This document shows positions 1 to 8,666 of a stretch of DNA of 54,979 nucleotides, one piece after another. This DNA comes from Thermoplasmatota archaeon (lineage in GTDB: Archaea; Thermoplasmatota; Penumbrarchaeia; JASLWR01). Both the position numbers and the translations under genes were made by a program. The stretch spans positions 1 through 54,979 of the forward strand of contig JASLWR010000020.1 of assembly GCA_030740765.1 (NCBI GenBank). Direction: 5' to 3'. Numbering within the stretch: position 1 is the first letter of the stretch; each line of letters begins with the position of its first letter. The notes below the pieces were generated by a model. It saw only the letters and a list, made by a program, of their open reading frames with translations. It did not search any database and was not told the DNA's origin.

Positions 1-276
1 ACACCGTTCGTAACAACTGTAGCACCCGGAACAGAGCCATATGAACTCGCTACTTAGCACTTCCTCCTTCATACCCAAGAGTACCATTCGAATGATTTTT
101 CTGGGATTATAAGTGTCATTAACAGAAAATACGGGGCAAACGGCAGAGCATGTACCGCATGTAAAACATAACTGAATATTCTCTCCCCCCTTTTCCTCAG
201 CGACCTCTCTTTTAAAATTGGAATCCAGCTCTGACATCATGATTGGCTTATCTTGATAGAGTTTTCCAGATGTCAT
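1..276 (-). CDS. hdrC: Heterodisulfide reductase subunit C-like iron-sulfur protein, C-terminus cut by the window edge
   Basis: The first 92 residues are present, starting at the ATG at 276 and running off the left edge in frame. Two classic [4Fe-4S] motifs are visible: CFTCGTCSAVCP (C-x2-C-x2-C-x3-CP) near residues 37-48 and CSGCYSCYERC at the edge, separated by the NPRKIIRMVLLG stretch typical of HdrC. HdrC passes electrons between HdrA and the disulfide-reducing HdrB; HdrABC-like complexes occur in methanogens and in other anaerobic archaea, so the gene alone does not prove methanogenesis. HdrB is not visible here. On the minus strand an AT-rich TATA-like run lies at about 287-304 and AAGGT sits just before the start, so a short leader is likely. 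Related succinate/glycolate-type ferredoxin subunits share the motif, so the exact subfamily is less certain. Confidence 0.8.
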   Translation of the reverse strand, partial: MTSGKLYQDKPIMMSELDSNFKREVAEEKGGENIQLCFTCGTCSAVCPVFSVNDTYNPRKIIRMVLLGMKEEVLSSEFIWLCSGCYSCYERC

Positions 277-715
277 ATTATACCTTGGTATTAATTTATA
301 TTAATTGGATAAAAATCAACAATAATTCCAATACTGGTTGAACCACAATCCTACATTTCGAAGGCGTTCATGCTATTAATATTATTAATATGTTTTCAGA
401 AAATTTTTCCATCCACCGTTTTCCGCCGGTATCACCTAACAATAACTAAAAAATAATAATATAATGAACTTTCCCGTGGTATAATCGTACAATTTTTTTT
501 GTAATATATTCGAGAAATTGTCGGGTGATATTGGGAATTTCTATCAGCGAACCTAATCGTTAGGTCACCCAACTCTTGATTAGAACGATATATTTTTCTA
601 TATAACCGTGATTAGTGTGTCCTAGTTCCATTTATATTCATTATTCGTGTTTTTGAGGTATGGTATTAACGCGATTTGATTCTGGCAAATCTATGCGGAA
701 AAGGAGAATATATTG
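277..715. promoter_or_regulatory. Divergent intergenic region with hairpin and promoters
   Basis: This AT-rich gap between hdrC (leftward) and the glycosyltransferase (rightward) has no credible ORF. An inverted repeat ACCTAATCGTTAGGT lies at 551-565, nested in a longer pairing of GGGTG (523-527) with CACCC (566-570). TATA-like runs at 587-606 could drive the glycosyltransferase from about 625-630, which would put the hairpin upstream of that promoter, as an operator might be. The SD AAGGAG at 701-706 serves the gene at 716. No tRNA or known riboswitch was recognised. Confidence 0.45.
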
Positions 716-2044
716 ATGAAGATAGTCATGCTCGCTCCATTTGGAATATCCAAAGGAACCGTTCTTTCGCGGATCCTCCCACTGGGCCATGCTCTTGCAG
801 GGAGAGATAATGATGTGGAGATCGTGATACCTCAGGAAAAATCATCAATGAAAGTTCCCATATGCAGTGGTTCCCTTAGCCTCATAAACATCTTGACGGG
901 CTCACCTAAGATGGCCATTGATGATCTAAGGGCGTCATATCAGATGATGCGTACCGCCTCCGCCCTGGATCCTGATCTAATTCACGTTTTTAAACCGAAG
1001 GGATACAGCGGATTGGCGGGGATGCTAATAAGGGCGGGAGAAAAGTTAGGCAATGAAAAGATACCATTGGTACTGGATGGTGACGATTACGAAGGTTTTG
1101 GCGGTATGAATGACGTTATGAACTACCCCTTGACTTGGAATTTTTTTTTTCACTTTCAGGAACGGTTTCTACCCCGCATCTCTGATCGAATGACACTGGC
1201 GAGCACATATCTCATGGATTATTATTCCAGTTTCGGGGCCGAGCGAGAGAATATGACCCATCTACCCAACGGCGTTAACCCGTTCATTCATTGCCCGGAA
1301 ACAATCGAAAAAGAATTGATGGAGTTCCTTACAAAACGCATCATTAATAGCGAAGTACGGACTGCACCCGAAAAGGAAGGTGTATTTACGGGAACCAATG
1401 AGGAAATCGGGGATTATGTTCCGGAGGAAACCATCTCACTCTTTACCCGTTTCAGAGATCACAGCCATGCAAGGGTTCTGAACATTTTCCGTTCAATCCA
1501 GAAAGAAAATTCCAAAGTAAAATTTCTTTTAGCGGGGGGCGGAGAGGAAGGTGAATCCCTCTACCTACAAAAAGGAATGAAAAAATACCTGAAAAGAGGC
1601 AGTTTTTTCTTTACCGGGACTTTCCCTTTCTCCTCCCTTTATGAGATATTCTCATACTCGAATATCGCCATGGTACCGATGGATGATTCGAACATAACCA
1701 GGGCCAAATGCTCAGCGAAACTTGTCGATCTGATGGCTATGGGAAAGGCTGTGGTTGCTGATAACGTTGGGGAGAACGGGAATTATATCGAGGATGGCGT
1801 TTCGGGGTATCTGGTGCATAATATTGTGCATGGCAGCATTGGGGAAATTAACAAAGTGTCGCCACAAGGGAAAGATTTGGAAACAAAGAATACCAAAGAG
1901 TTCACGGAAAGATTGGTTTACCTCCTCGACAATCCAACTGAAGCAAATAAATTAAGACAGGAAGCAAGGACCAGGATCAAAAGCAAGTTTTCTTGGAGTG
2001 GGCTGGCTGGCAAGGTGGTCGATCTCTATGGTGAACTGGTGTAA
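716..2044 (+). CDS. GT4-type (GT-B fold) glycosyltransferase
   Basis: This 442-residue protein looks like a family 4 glycosyltransferase, which moves a sugar from a nucleotide donor to a lipid, protein or polysaccharide acceptor on the cytoplasmic side of the membrane. The N-terminus MKIVMLAPFGISKG resembles the glycine-rich start of the first Rossmann domain. The C-terminal domain has a donor-site-like segment with SAKLVDLMAMGKAVVADN followed by GENGNYIEDGVSGYLV, and a terminal helix typical of the family. The ATG at 716 is preferred to the in-frame TTG at 713 because AAGGAG at 701-706 is spaced normally. The gene stands alone with its own promoter. Donor and acceptor cannot be read from the sequence; given the many Asn-rich exported proteins nearby, a role in surface glycosylation is plausible but unproven. 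Confidence 0.8.
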   Translation: MKIVMLAPFGISKGTVLSRILPLGHALAGRDNDVEIVIPQEKSSMKVPICSGSLSLINILTGSPKMAIDDLRASYQMMRTASALDPDLIHVFKPKGYSGLAGMLIRAGEKLGNEKIPLVLDGDDYEGFGGMNDVMNYPLTWNFFFHFQERFLPRISDRMTLASTYLMDYYSSFGAERENMTHLPNGVNPFIHCPETIEKELMEFLTKRIINSEVRTAPEKEGVFTGTNEEIGDYVPEETISLFTRFRDHSHARVLNIFRSIQKENSKVKFLLAGGGEEGESLYLQKGMKKYLKRGSFFFTGTFPFSSLYEIFSYSNIAMVPMDDSNITRAKCSAKLVDLMAMGKAVVADNVGENGNYIEDGVSGYLVHNIVHGSIGEINKVSPQGKDLETKNTKEFTERLVYLLDNPTEANKLRQEARTRIKSKFSWSGLAGKVVDLYGELV

Positions 2045-2082
2045 TTTACACTTTACTCGTTTGTGATCGTGTGGGTAGTTTT

Positions 2083-2817
2083 TCAACCAGATAACTGACA
2101 TTGACCCATCTTGATCCCGGTGGGGATGTGGTAAAGGTAGAAATAATCTCCCTCAGTCGCATTCAAGGCTTCACTGTCGATAGTGAACCACTCCAGGGGC
2201 TCCTCCATGTGATCGTCATAATTACCCTTATAGTTTATCGGCCCGGATGAGGAATAGGGTTTATTCACCTCGGATACCGTTCCATTGGCCAAAGTTTCAC
2301 TAGTGCTTGAGGAAACTAGGGTATATGTTATGTTTTCAATATGTGAATCGCCCTGGGTTACTGATACAATGTATAAAGTGTATAATAACCCCAGGGGCCT
2401 GTCGGAGACCAGACCAATGGTGGCAGGGTCTGATTCTGGTTGCGGCACCACTGTAACGGAGACAATGGCCGTATCTTCATATTCACCATCCGAAACGGTA
2501 AGGTTCACCTTGTGAGTGTCTTCGTCTACGTTCCTATAATACTCTGTATAAGTATGTTCAACAACAGGACCCGTGGTATTGGTACCGTCATGGAATTCCC
2601 AGAAATACGTCAGGTCATCACCATCATCATCGTAGGATTCCTCACCGCTGAACACAGCAGGTTGTGACAAAATAACTTCCGTGGGAGCCTCGATCATAGC
2701 GTGGGGCGGGTGATTACCCACCCGCTCATCAGGTGCATCGCTTTCGATCACCATAACGTATATCGCAAATGCAGCGATAAGCGCCAGAGCAGTTCCCACA
2801 GCTATAATTATTTTCAT
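2083..2817 (-). CDS. Membrane-anchored protein with a PKD domain
   Basis: About 244 residues. The start MKIIIAVGTALALIAAFAIYVMV is a signal peptide or N-terminal anchor. It is followed by one PKD-type Ig-like domain (roughly residues 35-125) with the usual pattern FSGEESYDDDGDDLTYFWEF, then HTYT and VNLTVSDG. The last 110 residues are a separate beta-rich region that I do not recognise. The protein should sit outside the cell, tethered to the membrane. It lies just downstream of the 685-residue surface protein on the same strand and is probably co-transcribed. The start is uncertain: an in-frame TTG at 2859 has GGAG four bases upstream and would add 14 residues, whereas the ATG at 2817 has no obvious SD but puts the hydrophobic stretch at the very N-terminus. 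Function is unknown. Confidence 0.65.
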   Translation of the reverse strand: MKIIIAVGTALALIAAFAIYVMVIESDAPDERVGNHPPHAMIEAPTEVILSQPAVFSGEESYDDDGDDLTYFWEFHDGTNTTGPVVEHTYTEYYRNVDEDTHKVNLTVSDGEYEDTAIVSVTVVPQPESDPATIGLVSDRPLGLLYTLYIVSVTQGDSHIENITYTLVSSSTSETLANGTVSEVNKPYSSSGPINYKGNYDDHMEEPLEWFTIDSEALNATEGDYFYLYHIPTGIKMGQCQLSG

Positions 2818-2868
2818 TTTAAGGATCAATTCAGACGCCACCGGTATAGTTGAAACCAAAAAGCTCCG

Positions 2869-4926
2869 TCAATATGCCGGAGGAGGCGGTATCTCCTGCC
2901 GGGATTGTCCTCTTGAATCCACTGGCGGCGGAGGTCTCCGGTACGGGTCATCTTCATTGGTAGGCGCATCATAATTGGTTGAAGGTTCTTTTGGTTTCTT
3001 TCCCTTTACCATCAGGACCACTACCAGAACCAGTACGGCAACGGCTACCAGGATCCCCAGACCGATGAATATCCATTTCATATTCGTCTTATCATCTGGG
3101 TTGGATTTTTTATCGTTTATATCGGAGTAGAGGGAATCTCTCTCGTCCTTGAAACTATCCACCTCGTTCTCTGAGGCCACAGTGGATTTGAAATTTCCAT
3201 CTTGCGATATGGTGGGGGGTGTTATTCCAAACTCCTCGAAGAATTCACTTGATATTTCCGGTGTTACAAGCTCGGTTTGAACGATCATGCCAAGCTCGGG
3301 AGCGTAATAGAGGTTGATCTCCATGCCTTCCGGACCCATTAAACTCTCGAAGATTTCTTCGAAGGGATCACTGTAATCCTCCTCATAATAATAATCGTCC
3401 TCGTAGTAATCATCATCCTCATAGTAGTAATCCTCCTCATAGTAATACTCATCGTCATCATCATCTGAGCGGCTTCCACCCTGTTGTTGGTATACGAAGC
3501 TACCCTGGTAGACAATCTCCATGTCCGGGTTCTTTATCATGACTTCGTATACGGCGCCTTTCTCTATGGTAATGCCCATGTTGGCCATTGGCATATCGAA
3601 ACCGATATACTCACTGTCACTCCATGAGGAGCCGGTAGCCTCGACGTTCATTCCCTCGATCTTCCAGTTCTTGTCGTCGTATCGATATGACTTGTTTCTA
3701 TCGCCACCCACAGGTGAAAGATCGTCCTCACCCTGGTCTTCGTAGTCCCGGAAGGCGAAATCGAGAGCTTTGGGTGAGCGTCCCGTCTCGGTAACATAAA
3801 AGAAATAATTTGAGGGATCTATGTCAACAGCTTTCATCGCACGGATTGTAAAGAAACAACCCTGTGACTCGTCCACATTTACCCCGTCCCTTACCTCGAA
3901 GGCCATTATTTCAACATCGCCCCCATAATAGTCATCGTCATCATAAAAAAAATCGTCCTCCCAGGCTTCGAAATCCGGACTGATGGGAATTACCGGTGTC
4001 GTTGAGCCGTCAGCAAGGGTGATGGTGGTTTTCTTTCCTGATTTGAGTGCCAGCCACATGTCATCCTCAAAGTCTTCTTCCCCTCCGCTCTCCTGTGCCA
4101 GATCAATAGTTTCGTCCTCGTGAATATCGTCCTCTTCCGGGATACCCGTAATATCCGCTCTCGCACGTATCTTTCCGGAGACGGATGCGGTTCCGGTGAA
4201 ATCTCCTTCAGGAGTCCACTTTTCATTCTCCTCGATGGGTAGTTCAAGAATGTCGAAAGGCTCATCGAAATCCAGTGTGGCCGAGGCTACTATATTTTCG
4301 GTCTTTATGGATGCGCCTCCCTTGATATCAAAGTTCATATTCTCGATATTAGCCTTCACAGAGGCTGCTGCCTCGGCATTGAGGGAAGGTTTCAAGGTGG
4401 CGTCGATCCTTGTAATTGCAAGCTCGTCCGTGGTCATCCACATGTCGATGACAAGATCGAACTCAACGTAATACTCCGCGCTCCCGCTTCCCTTTATGCT
4501 GATTCCCGAACCGGCAATGTTTGCACTGGCTTCAATACCCAGACCGCTTCCGAAATATAAGGTGTTTCTAACCTGGTAGCACTTTTCGCCGTTTACATCG
4601 GCGTTGTCATCCATTACTTCGGAGGTCATGTACAATCCTATGCCCCCGCCGTTAAAGTCCACATCCACATCGAAAGAGGTTAAAATGCCCGAATCCTTCA
4701 ATTCAGCTCCGGCCTCGTCTATGATTTTATCAATATCGAGATCCCCTATCATGTCATTCAGGTCCACGGATATGGATTGTGACCATTTCTGGCCCTTTTC
4801 CAGTACCGGAACGGAAATATTTTCATTTACTGCATTGTCTTCCTCAGCGTTGCTCATTGGTAATACTGACAAGGCCAGTATCATCAATAAGGATAAACTT
4901 GCTATTTTGATCATTATTTTTTTCAT
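2869..4926 (-). CDS. Large exported protein with Tyr/Asp/Glu-rich segment and C-terminal membrane anchor
   Basis: A 685-residue protein of unknown family. It starts with a signal peptide (MKKIMIKIASLSLLMILALS, then a cut likely before the first Glu residues). A long beta-rich ectodomain follows, then an extreme low-complexity run of Asp, Glu and Tyr at about residues 487-519 with blocks such as EEDYYYEDDDYYEDDYYYEE. A single transmembrane helix lies at about 615-640 (WIFIGLGILVAVAVLVLVVV), followed by a short cytoplasmic tail rich in proline (PPPPVDSRG and EIPPPPAY). The ATG at 4926 is preceded by a near-perfect SD, GAGGAGGTAAC. The acidic stretch could bind cations or be a flexible stalk; no enzyme motif is seen. 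It probably forms an operon with the PKD protein that starts close behind it. Confidence 0.7.
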   Translation of the reverse strand: MKKIMIKIASLSLLMILALSVLPMSNAEEDNAVNENISVPVLEKGQKWSQSISVDLNDMIGDLDIDKIIDEAGAELKDSGILTSFDVDVDFNGGGIGLYMTSEVMDDNADVNGEKCYQVRNTLYFGSGLGIEASANIAGSGISIKGSGSAEYYVEFDLVIDMWMTTDELAITRIDATLKPSLNAEAAASVKANIENMNFDIKGGASIKTENIVASATLDFDEPFDILELPIEENEKWTPEGDFTGTASVSGKIRARADITGIPEEDDIHEDETIDLAQESGGEEDFEDDMWLALKSGKKTTITLADGSTTPVIPISPDFEAWEDDFFYDDDDYYGGDVEIMAFEVRDGVNVDESQGCFFTIRAMKAVDIDPSNYFFYVTETGRSPKALDFAFRDYEDQGEDDLSPVGGDRNKSYRYDDKNWKIEGMNVEATGSSWSDSEYIGFDMPMANMGITIEKGAVYEVMIKNPDMEIVYQGSFVYQQQGGSRSDDDDDEYYYEEDYYYEDDDYYEDDYYYEEDYSDPFEEIFESLMGPEGMEINLYYAPELGMIVQTELVTPEISSEFFEEFGITPPTISQDGNFKSTVASENEVDSFKDERDSLYSDINDKKSNPDDKTNMKWIFIGLGILVAVAVLVLVVVLMVKGKKPKEPSTNYDAPTNEDDPYRRPPPPVDSRGQSRQEIPPPPAY

Positions 4927-5284
4927 TTAGTTACCTCCTCGGTAAGCCTCTCAATAATTCAAGACTGATAAATCATTGCTCATGACCTCAATTTGTCTAA
5001 GGATTATGGAGCAAATATTGAATAGAGAGGGAACTTGAGGGATTTATAGTTTACGTCTATTTTACAAACTTTATGGGGTGATTGCGTAGATATTCGAATT
5101 GATTGATAAAGAAAAAATAGTAGGTCTACTATAATACGGTTGTGACGAATCGTCCTTCCCAGGTCCACTGCGGCACAGGGGGCCTCGTGGACACAAAGTT
5201 TATAGATTAATATTCAAGGTGTTGGGGGGCGGGGATTTCGCTTCATATGCAAGCAATATTGATACTGGCATAGGGTGAACATTC
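4927..5284. promoter_or_regulatory. Divergent intergenic region with two inverted repeats and a TATA box
   Basis: No ORF is credible here. The interrupted palindrome ATAGTAGGTCTACTAT sits at 5117-5132. A second inverted repeat, GTCCAC (5163-5168) with GTGGAC (5187-5192), encloses a GC-rich 18-nt loop. It lies directly before a TATA-like TTTATAG at about 5199-5206, which should start transcription of the DUF47 gene near 5228 and give a leader of about 57 nt. The SD GGGTGA at 5273-5278 precedes the ATG at 5285. The inverted repeats are candidate operators; no regulator is known. Confidence 0.45.
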
Positions 5285-6055
5285 ATGAAAAAAAAACAGG
5301 TTCGAAATGAACAAATGGGCAAGAAAATATCGAACAGGAAGAAACTCCAAGCAAAGATCGATAATACTGACATGAATCATATCTACTATGATCCATACCA
5401 GTATATTCTTAACCTCAAACCCATGGAAGCCATCCAGGAACACGCAAAAGCTGTACACCAGACCGTTATTCTTATGAAAAAGATGTTTGATTCGTATATT
5501 GAGGAGGATTTCGAAAACGCGGAAAGATATCTTCCTAAGGTAAAAGAGGCCGAGTTTGAGGCCGATAATATAAAATCCATTATAAGGGACAAACTGCCGA
5601 GAAGTTTCTTTTCCAGCCTGACGAAAGATGATATGAACTCTTTTCTGAAGGAATTGGATTCCGTTGCCGACAGTGCCGAGGATGTGGCCGATTACATGGC
5701 TGCAAGAAGGACAAAGATTCCGGACGAGGTAAAAAAGAGTTTTAAAAAACATTCGGATATCGTGGCCCAGTCAATGAATATACTTTTCGATGTGATCACG
5801 GACCTGGGCCGGGTAGTGAAAAGTGTCTTTCGCAAGAAGGACGTGGATGAATTGCTCCAGAAGCTACACTGTGTATCCATAGCGGAGCATGAGGCGGATA
5901 AGGTCAAGATGGAATTGAGAAATATACTTTTCAACCTTGAGGGTCATGATCCTATTGCGGTGTACCACATGCTTAAACTGTTACAGTTCTCGGATTATGT
6001 CGCAGACCACGCCGAGAATGTAGAAGGACGTATAAGGATAATCGTAAGCCATTGA
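5285..6055 (+). CDS. DUF47 / PhoU-like phosphate transport regulator
   Basis: The 256-residue protein is almost entirely helical and fits the DUF47 (PhoU_div) family, whose members resemble PhoU and are often encoded beside PiT-type phosphate transporters. Two metal-binding-style helices with the ExxxD pattern are visible: EAEFEADNIK near residue 90 and EHEADKVK near residue 205, as expected for the two three-helix bundles of the fold. The first 30 residues are an unusually basic extension (MKKKQVRNEQMGKKISNRKK) before the domain proper. The start is supported by the SD GGGTGA six bases upstream. No PiT transporter gene is adjacent, so either the partner lies elsewhere or the protein has been recruited to another task. 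Confidence 0.8.
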   Translation: MKKKQVRNEQMGKKISNRKKLQAKIDNTDMNHIYYDPYQYILNLKPMEAIQEHAKAVHQTVILMKKMFDSYIEEDFENAERYLPKVKEAEFEADNIKSIIRDKLPRSFFSSLTKDDMNSFLKELDSVADSAEDVADYMAARRTKIPDEVKKSFKKHSDIVAQSMNILFDVITDLGRVVKSVFRKKDVDELLQKLHCVSIAEHEADKVKMELRNILFNLEGHDPIAVYHMLKLLQFSDYVADHAENVEGRIRIIVSH

Positions 6056-6074
6056 AGGTGTCACGTACGGCAAA

Positions 6075-6085
6075 AAATATTTAAT
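6075..6085 (+). promoter_or_regulatory. TATA box for the zinc finger-MscS operon
   Basis: The run AAATATTTAAT lies about 27-30 bases before the ATG at 6109, the normal distance from an archaeal TATA box to the transcription start. No SD precedes that ATG, so the first gene of the operon is probably translated from a leaderless mRNA. Confidence 0.5.
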
Positions 6086-6108
6086 TCATTCCCCATTTAC
6101 ACTTGTAT

Positions 6109-6666
6109 ATGGGTCTTTTGAAGGAGTCTAGTTTCTATAAATTGGTTAGAAAAAATATAGAAAAGATACGGGAACAGGGGGAAACTCCTCGGACCGATCT
6201 CAGCGCCTTCGATTCCATGGATAAGTACGTTTGCGATCTTTGCAGGGCATCGGTTGATCGGTCCGGGCTGATCCAATGTTCTTTTTGCGGCAGGTGGGTA
6301 TGCCGTAATGATTGTTTTGACCGAGACGATGTTTCCTGTCTTAACTGTCACGGAGTGATAAGACTTCTCCGAGAGTCGCGAAAGATGGACATCCTATCAA
6401 AGAAGAAGGCCGTGCTGCTGGATGAGAGGAAGACAGCTCTTCGGGAAGAAATGATGTATCAAAAGAAAAGGGGAGAACTCGAAAAAAAGAGAAAGATGGA
6501 CGAGATAGAGTTCGAGAACAAGAAATTGGAATTGGAACGCAATAAGAGCTTGCAGGACATGGAAGCGAATATTATGCCCCAGGATTCAGGGAGAGGGGTT
6601 CTGAAAGCCATCAGGAAAATAAAAAAGATGAAGAACTCGGATAATGCCGGGAATAATAATGGGTGA
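6109..6666 (+). CDS. Zinc finger and coiled-coil protein
   Basis: About 185 residues. The first 40 residues are helical. They are followed by an eight-cysteine finger at roughly residues 41-80 (CDLC, CSFC, VCRNDC, CLNC; spacing C-x2-C-x11-C-x2-C-x4-C-x3-C-x7-C-x2-C), which looks like a treble-clef type zinc domain. The remainder is a highly charged Lys/Glu coiled coil ending in a Ser/Asn-rich tail. It is the first gene of a three-gene unit with a small membrane protein and an MscS channel; its stop lies four bases before the next start. The ATG at 6109 fits a leaderless transcript; an in-frame TTG at 6103 is less likely. A cytoplasmic adaptor for the channel is possible, but that is inference from position only. 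Confidence 0.65.
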   Translation: MGLLKESSFYKLVRKNIEKIREQGETPRTDLSAFDSMDKYVCDLCRASVDRSGLIQCSFCGRWVCRNDCFDRDDVSCLNCHGVIRLLRESRKMDILSKKKAVLLDERKTALREEMMYQKKRGELEKKRKMDEIEFENKKLELERNKSLQDMEANIMPQDSGRGVLKAIRKIKKMKNSDNAGNNNG

Positions 6667-6670
6667 TACC

Positions 6671-6883
6671 ATGGATGAACTGAACGCCATGGCTAAAGAT
6701 CTCGATTGGGCCGAAAGGCTCAGAAACACCGAAAATTACCTACACCCTGAACAAACAAAAAAGAAGGGTTTTCGCGGATGGGGGATACTTATTGCATTCG
6801 TTTTTGGCCTTGCACTCTCCTCAATGATATTCTACTGGCGTGATCCCATCACTGAATGGATAACTGGCGTGCTGGGTCTGTGA
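6671..6883 (+). CDS. Small single-pass membrane protein
   Basis: A 70-residue protein with a charged N-terminal half (MDELNAMAKDLDWAERLR and following) and one transmembrane helix at about residues 38-60 (WGILIAFVFGLALSSMIFYW), followed by a short tail. The ATG at 6671 is chosen because GGTGA at 6662-6666, overlapping the previous stop codon, is ideally placed as SD; the in-frame ATG at 6659 has no such signal. No family is recognised. It sits between a zinc-finger coiled-coil gene and an MscS channel gene, 23 bases before the latter, so it may be an accessory of that membrane assembly. Confidence 0.6.
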   Translation: MDELNAMAKDLDWAERLRNTENYLHPEQTKKKGFRGWGILIAFVFGLALSSMIFYWRDPITEWITGVLGL

Positions 6884-6906
6884 GATCCCACATCGAAGGT
6901 GCTCAT

Positions 6907-8556
6907 ATGATAGTAACGAAAAAAATTCTGAAATTTTTGATGTGTCTGTGTATAGTATTATTTATGCTTTTAATTCTAGCCCCAACTGGCCAGGCGGATA
7001 AGATCCATGTGAAAGAAATTCCCGGGGAGACTTATGAAAAAACCATCAGCAAGGCAGCGGAAGCGACGTACACATGGGAAGTGAAAAATGATGATCCGGT
7101 CTTAAAGTACCATGTTATCATTGAACTAGGAAAAGAGAACGATGATTGGCAGAGCGACATTTTCCCTGATGATTTTTACATAGAACCGAAAAAAAATGTC
7201 ACGGTGAAATTGACTGTAAGCACCACTTCGCGTTTCGACGGAGACCGGCAAGAGCACAGGTTGGACTTCATGGTTTCATCGGGAACTAACACGACAATTC
7301 CCATCAGTATGTACACAAATACGACTCAGGATATACCCGAAAGCGAGAAGAAACTAACTTTCGGAGGCATCGATATCCCCCTTCCGGATGCCCTCAACAA
7401 TATGCTCGGTCGCTTCGGAGGCTCTTTCCTGTTATGGGTTGTGGCGGCACTGCTGTCGTGGTTCTTATTGAAGATAGTAATGGCCAGGATAACAAAAAAG
7501 ACCGTTACTGATCTTGACGATAAGGTCTTGGGCGTTGTGCAGACCCCGTTGATACTCCTGATCGTGCTCTATGGTGTGGTGGATTCCCTCGTGTATCTGG
7601 AATTGACTCCGGCCAGGATATCCCAGATAAAGACCGTTTACGACTTCGGTTTAATGCTCATCACCATGTGGACTGCATTCCGGCTTTTCCGGATCGGATT
7701 GGAGTTCATAGCCGAGCGCTGGGTGAAAAAGAAGGAATTTCATATAAAATTCGTTTTGATACCGTTGATAGAAAAACTGGGAAAAGCGGTATTCTTTACA
7801 GTACTCTTAATTCTCATTTTGGGTTTTTTTGGTGTGGACCTCACTGCCTTCGTGGCCGGTGCCGGTATAATAGGTCTCGTTGTCGCCTTCGCTGCGCAGG
7901 ATACTCTTGCCAATTTCTTTGCAGGTATATTCCTTATTATGGAACCGAAGTTCAAGGTGAATGACACCATCAAATTTGAGAACGAAGTTTATATCGTGAG
8001 AACCATCGGCTTGCGCACGACCCAACTTTATGATATTTACCAGAATATGGATGTCATTGTACCAAATCACACCCTTGCCACCTCTAAGCTGGTAAACCTT
8101 GACGAACCGGACAAGAAACTGCGGATAACGCTTCATATTCCTGTTGCTTTTGCCACTGACATTGACCAGCTCGAAGAGGTTATCCGGAAAGTGTCGAAAG
8201 ATCATCCCGATATTATTACCGATACACCTGCAAACGAACCGCTCCTGTATTTCAACGAGTTCGGTCCGTATTACCTGGACTTTGTTTTCATGTTCTGGAT
8301 CGAAAATCTTGAGGACCGTTTTTTTATCAGACAGCGGGTTTTCAAATCATTGTATCAGGGATTGAAGGATAAGAAGATAGAAGTGCCACTTCCCCAGACC
8401 GTTTATTCGATGCATGATGGCAAGCTGCATGATCACCCCTTCGTTGAGAGTGATGATGTTCAGTCCAAACTCGATTCGTACAAGGAAGGGGACCCAGTCC
8501 TAAATCGAAAAAACAATGCACCGTACAAAATGAAATTGGAAAAAAAAAGGAAATGA
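6907..8556 (+). CDS. MscS-family mechanosensitive ion channel with an extracytoplasmic N-terminal domain
   Basis: This 549-residue protein belongs to the small-conductance mechanosensitive channel family, which opens under membrane tension to release solutes during osmotic downshock. The pore helix and following segment are clear: AGAGIIGLVVAFAAQDTLAN at about residues 316-335, then FFAGIFLIMEPKFKVNDTI leading into the beta domain, with VIVPNHTLATSKLVN as in other MscS proteins. It starts with a signal peptide (KILKFLMCLCIVLFMLLILA) and a beta-rich extracytoplasmic domain of about 140 residues before the first channel helix near residue 172. That ectodomain is not part of minimal MscS. SD GAAGGTG precedes the ATG at 6907. 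Co-transcription with the two preceding genes is likely. Confidence 0.9.
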   Translation: MIVTKKILKFLMCLCIVLFMLLILAPTGQADKIHVKEIPGETYEKTISKAAEATYTWEVKNDDPVLKYHVIIELGKENDDWQSDIFPDDFYIEPKKNVTVKLTVSTTSRFDGDRQEHRLDFMVSSGTNTTIPISMYTNTTQDIPESEKKLTFGGIDIPLPDALNNMLGRFGGSFLLWVVAALLSWFLLKIVMARITKKTVTDLDDKVLGVVQTPLILLIVLYGVVDSLVYLELTPARISQIKTVYDFGLMLITMWTAFRLFRIGLEFIAERWVKKKEFHIKFVLIPLIEKLGKAVFFTVLLILILGFFGVDLTAFVAGAGIIGLVVAFAAQDTLANFFAGIFLIMEPKFKVNDTIKFENEVYIVRTIGLRTTQLYDIYQNMDVIVPNHTLATSKLVNLDEPDKKLRITLHIPVAFATDIDQLEEVIRKVSKDHPDIITDTPANEPLLYFNEFGPYYLDFVFMFWIENLEDRFFIRQRVFKSLYQGLKDKKIEVPLPQTVYSMHDGKLHDHPFVESDDVQSKLDSYKEGDPVLNRKNNAPYKMKLEKKRK

Positions 8557-8666
8557 GCCGCTGAACGTACCCTAATTACGGGTATCCCGAAAAAACAGCA
8601 TCGTTTCACGTTTTATTTTCCATATAGCAAAATTTTTTATTTTATGAGATTAATATATGTGGGAAC

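Noticed and set aside
5150-5200. Structured RNA gene ahead of DUF47
   Set aside because: There is only one short GC-rich inverted repeat upstream of the predicted transcription start; more likely an operator than an RNA.
5243-5752. Minus-strand open frame opposite the DUF47 gene
   Set aside because: It is antisense to a recognised family with a proper SD; the product is Phe/Leu/Ile-rich without any motif.
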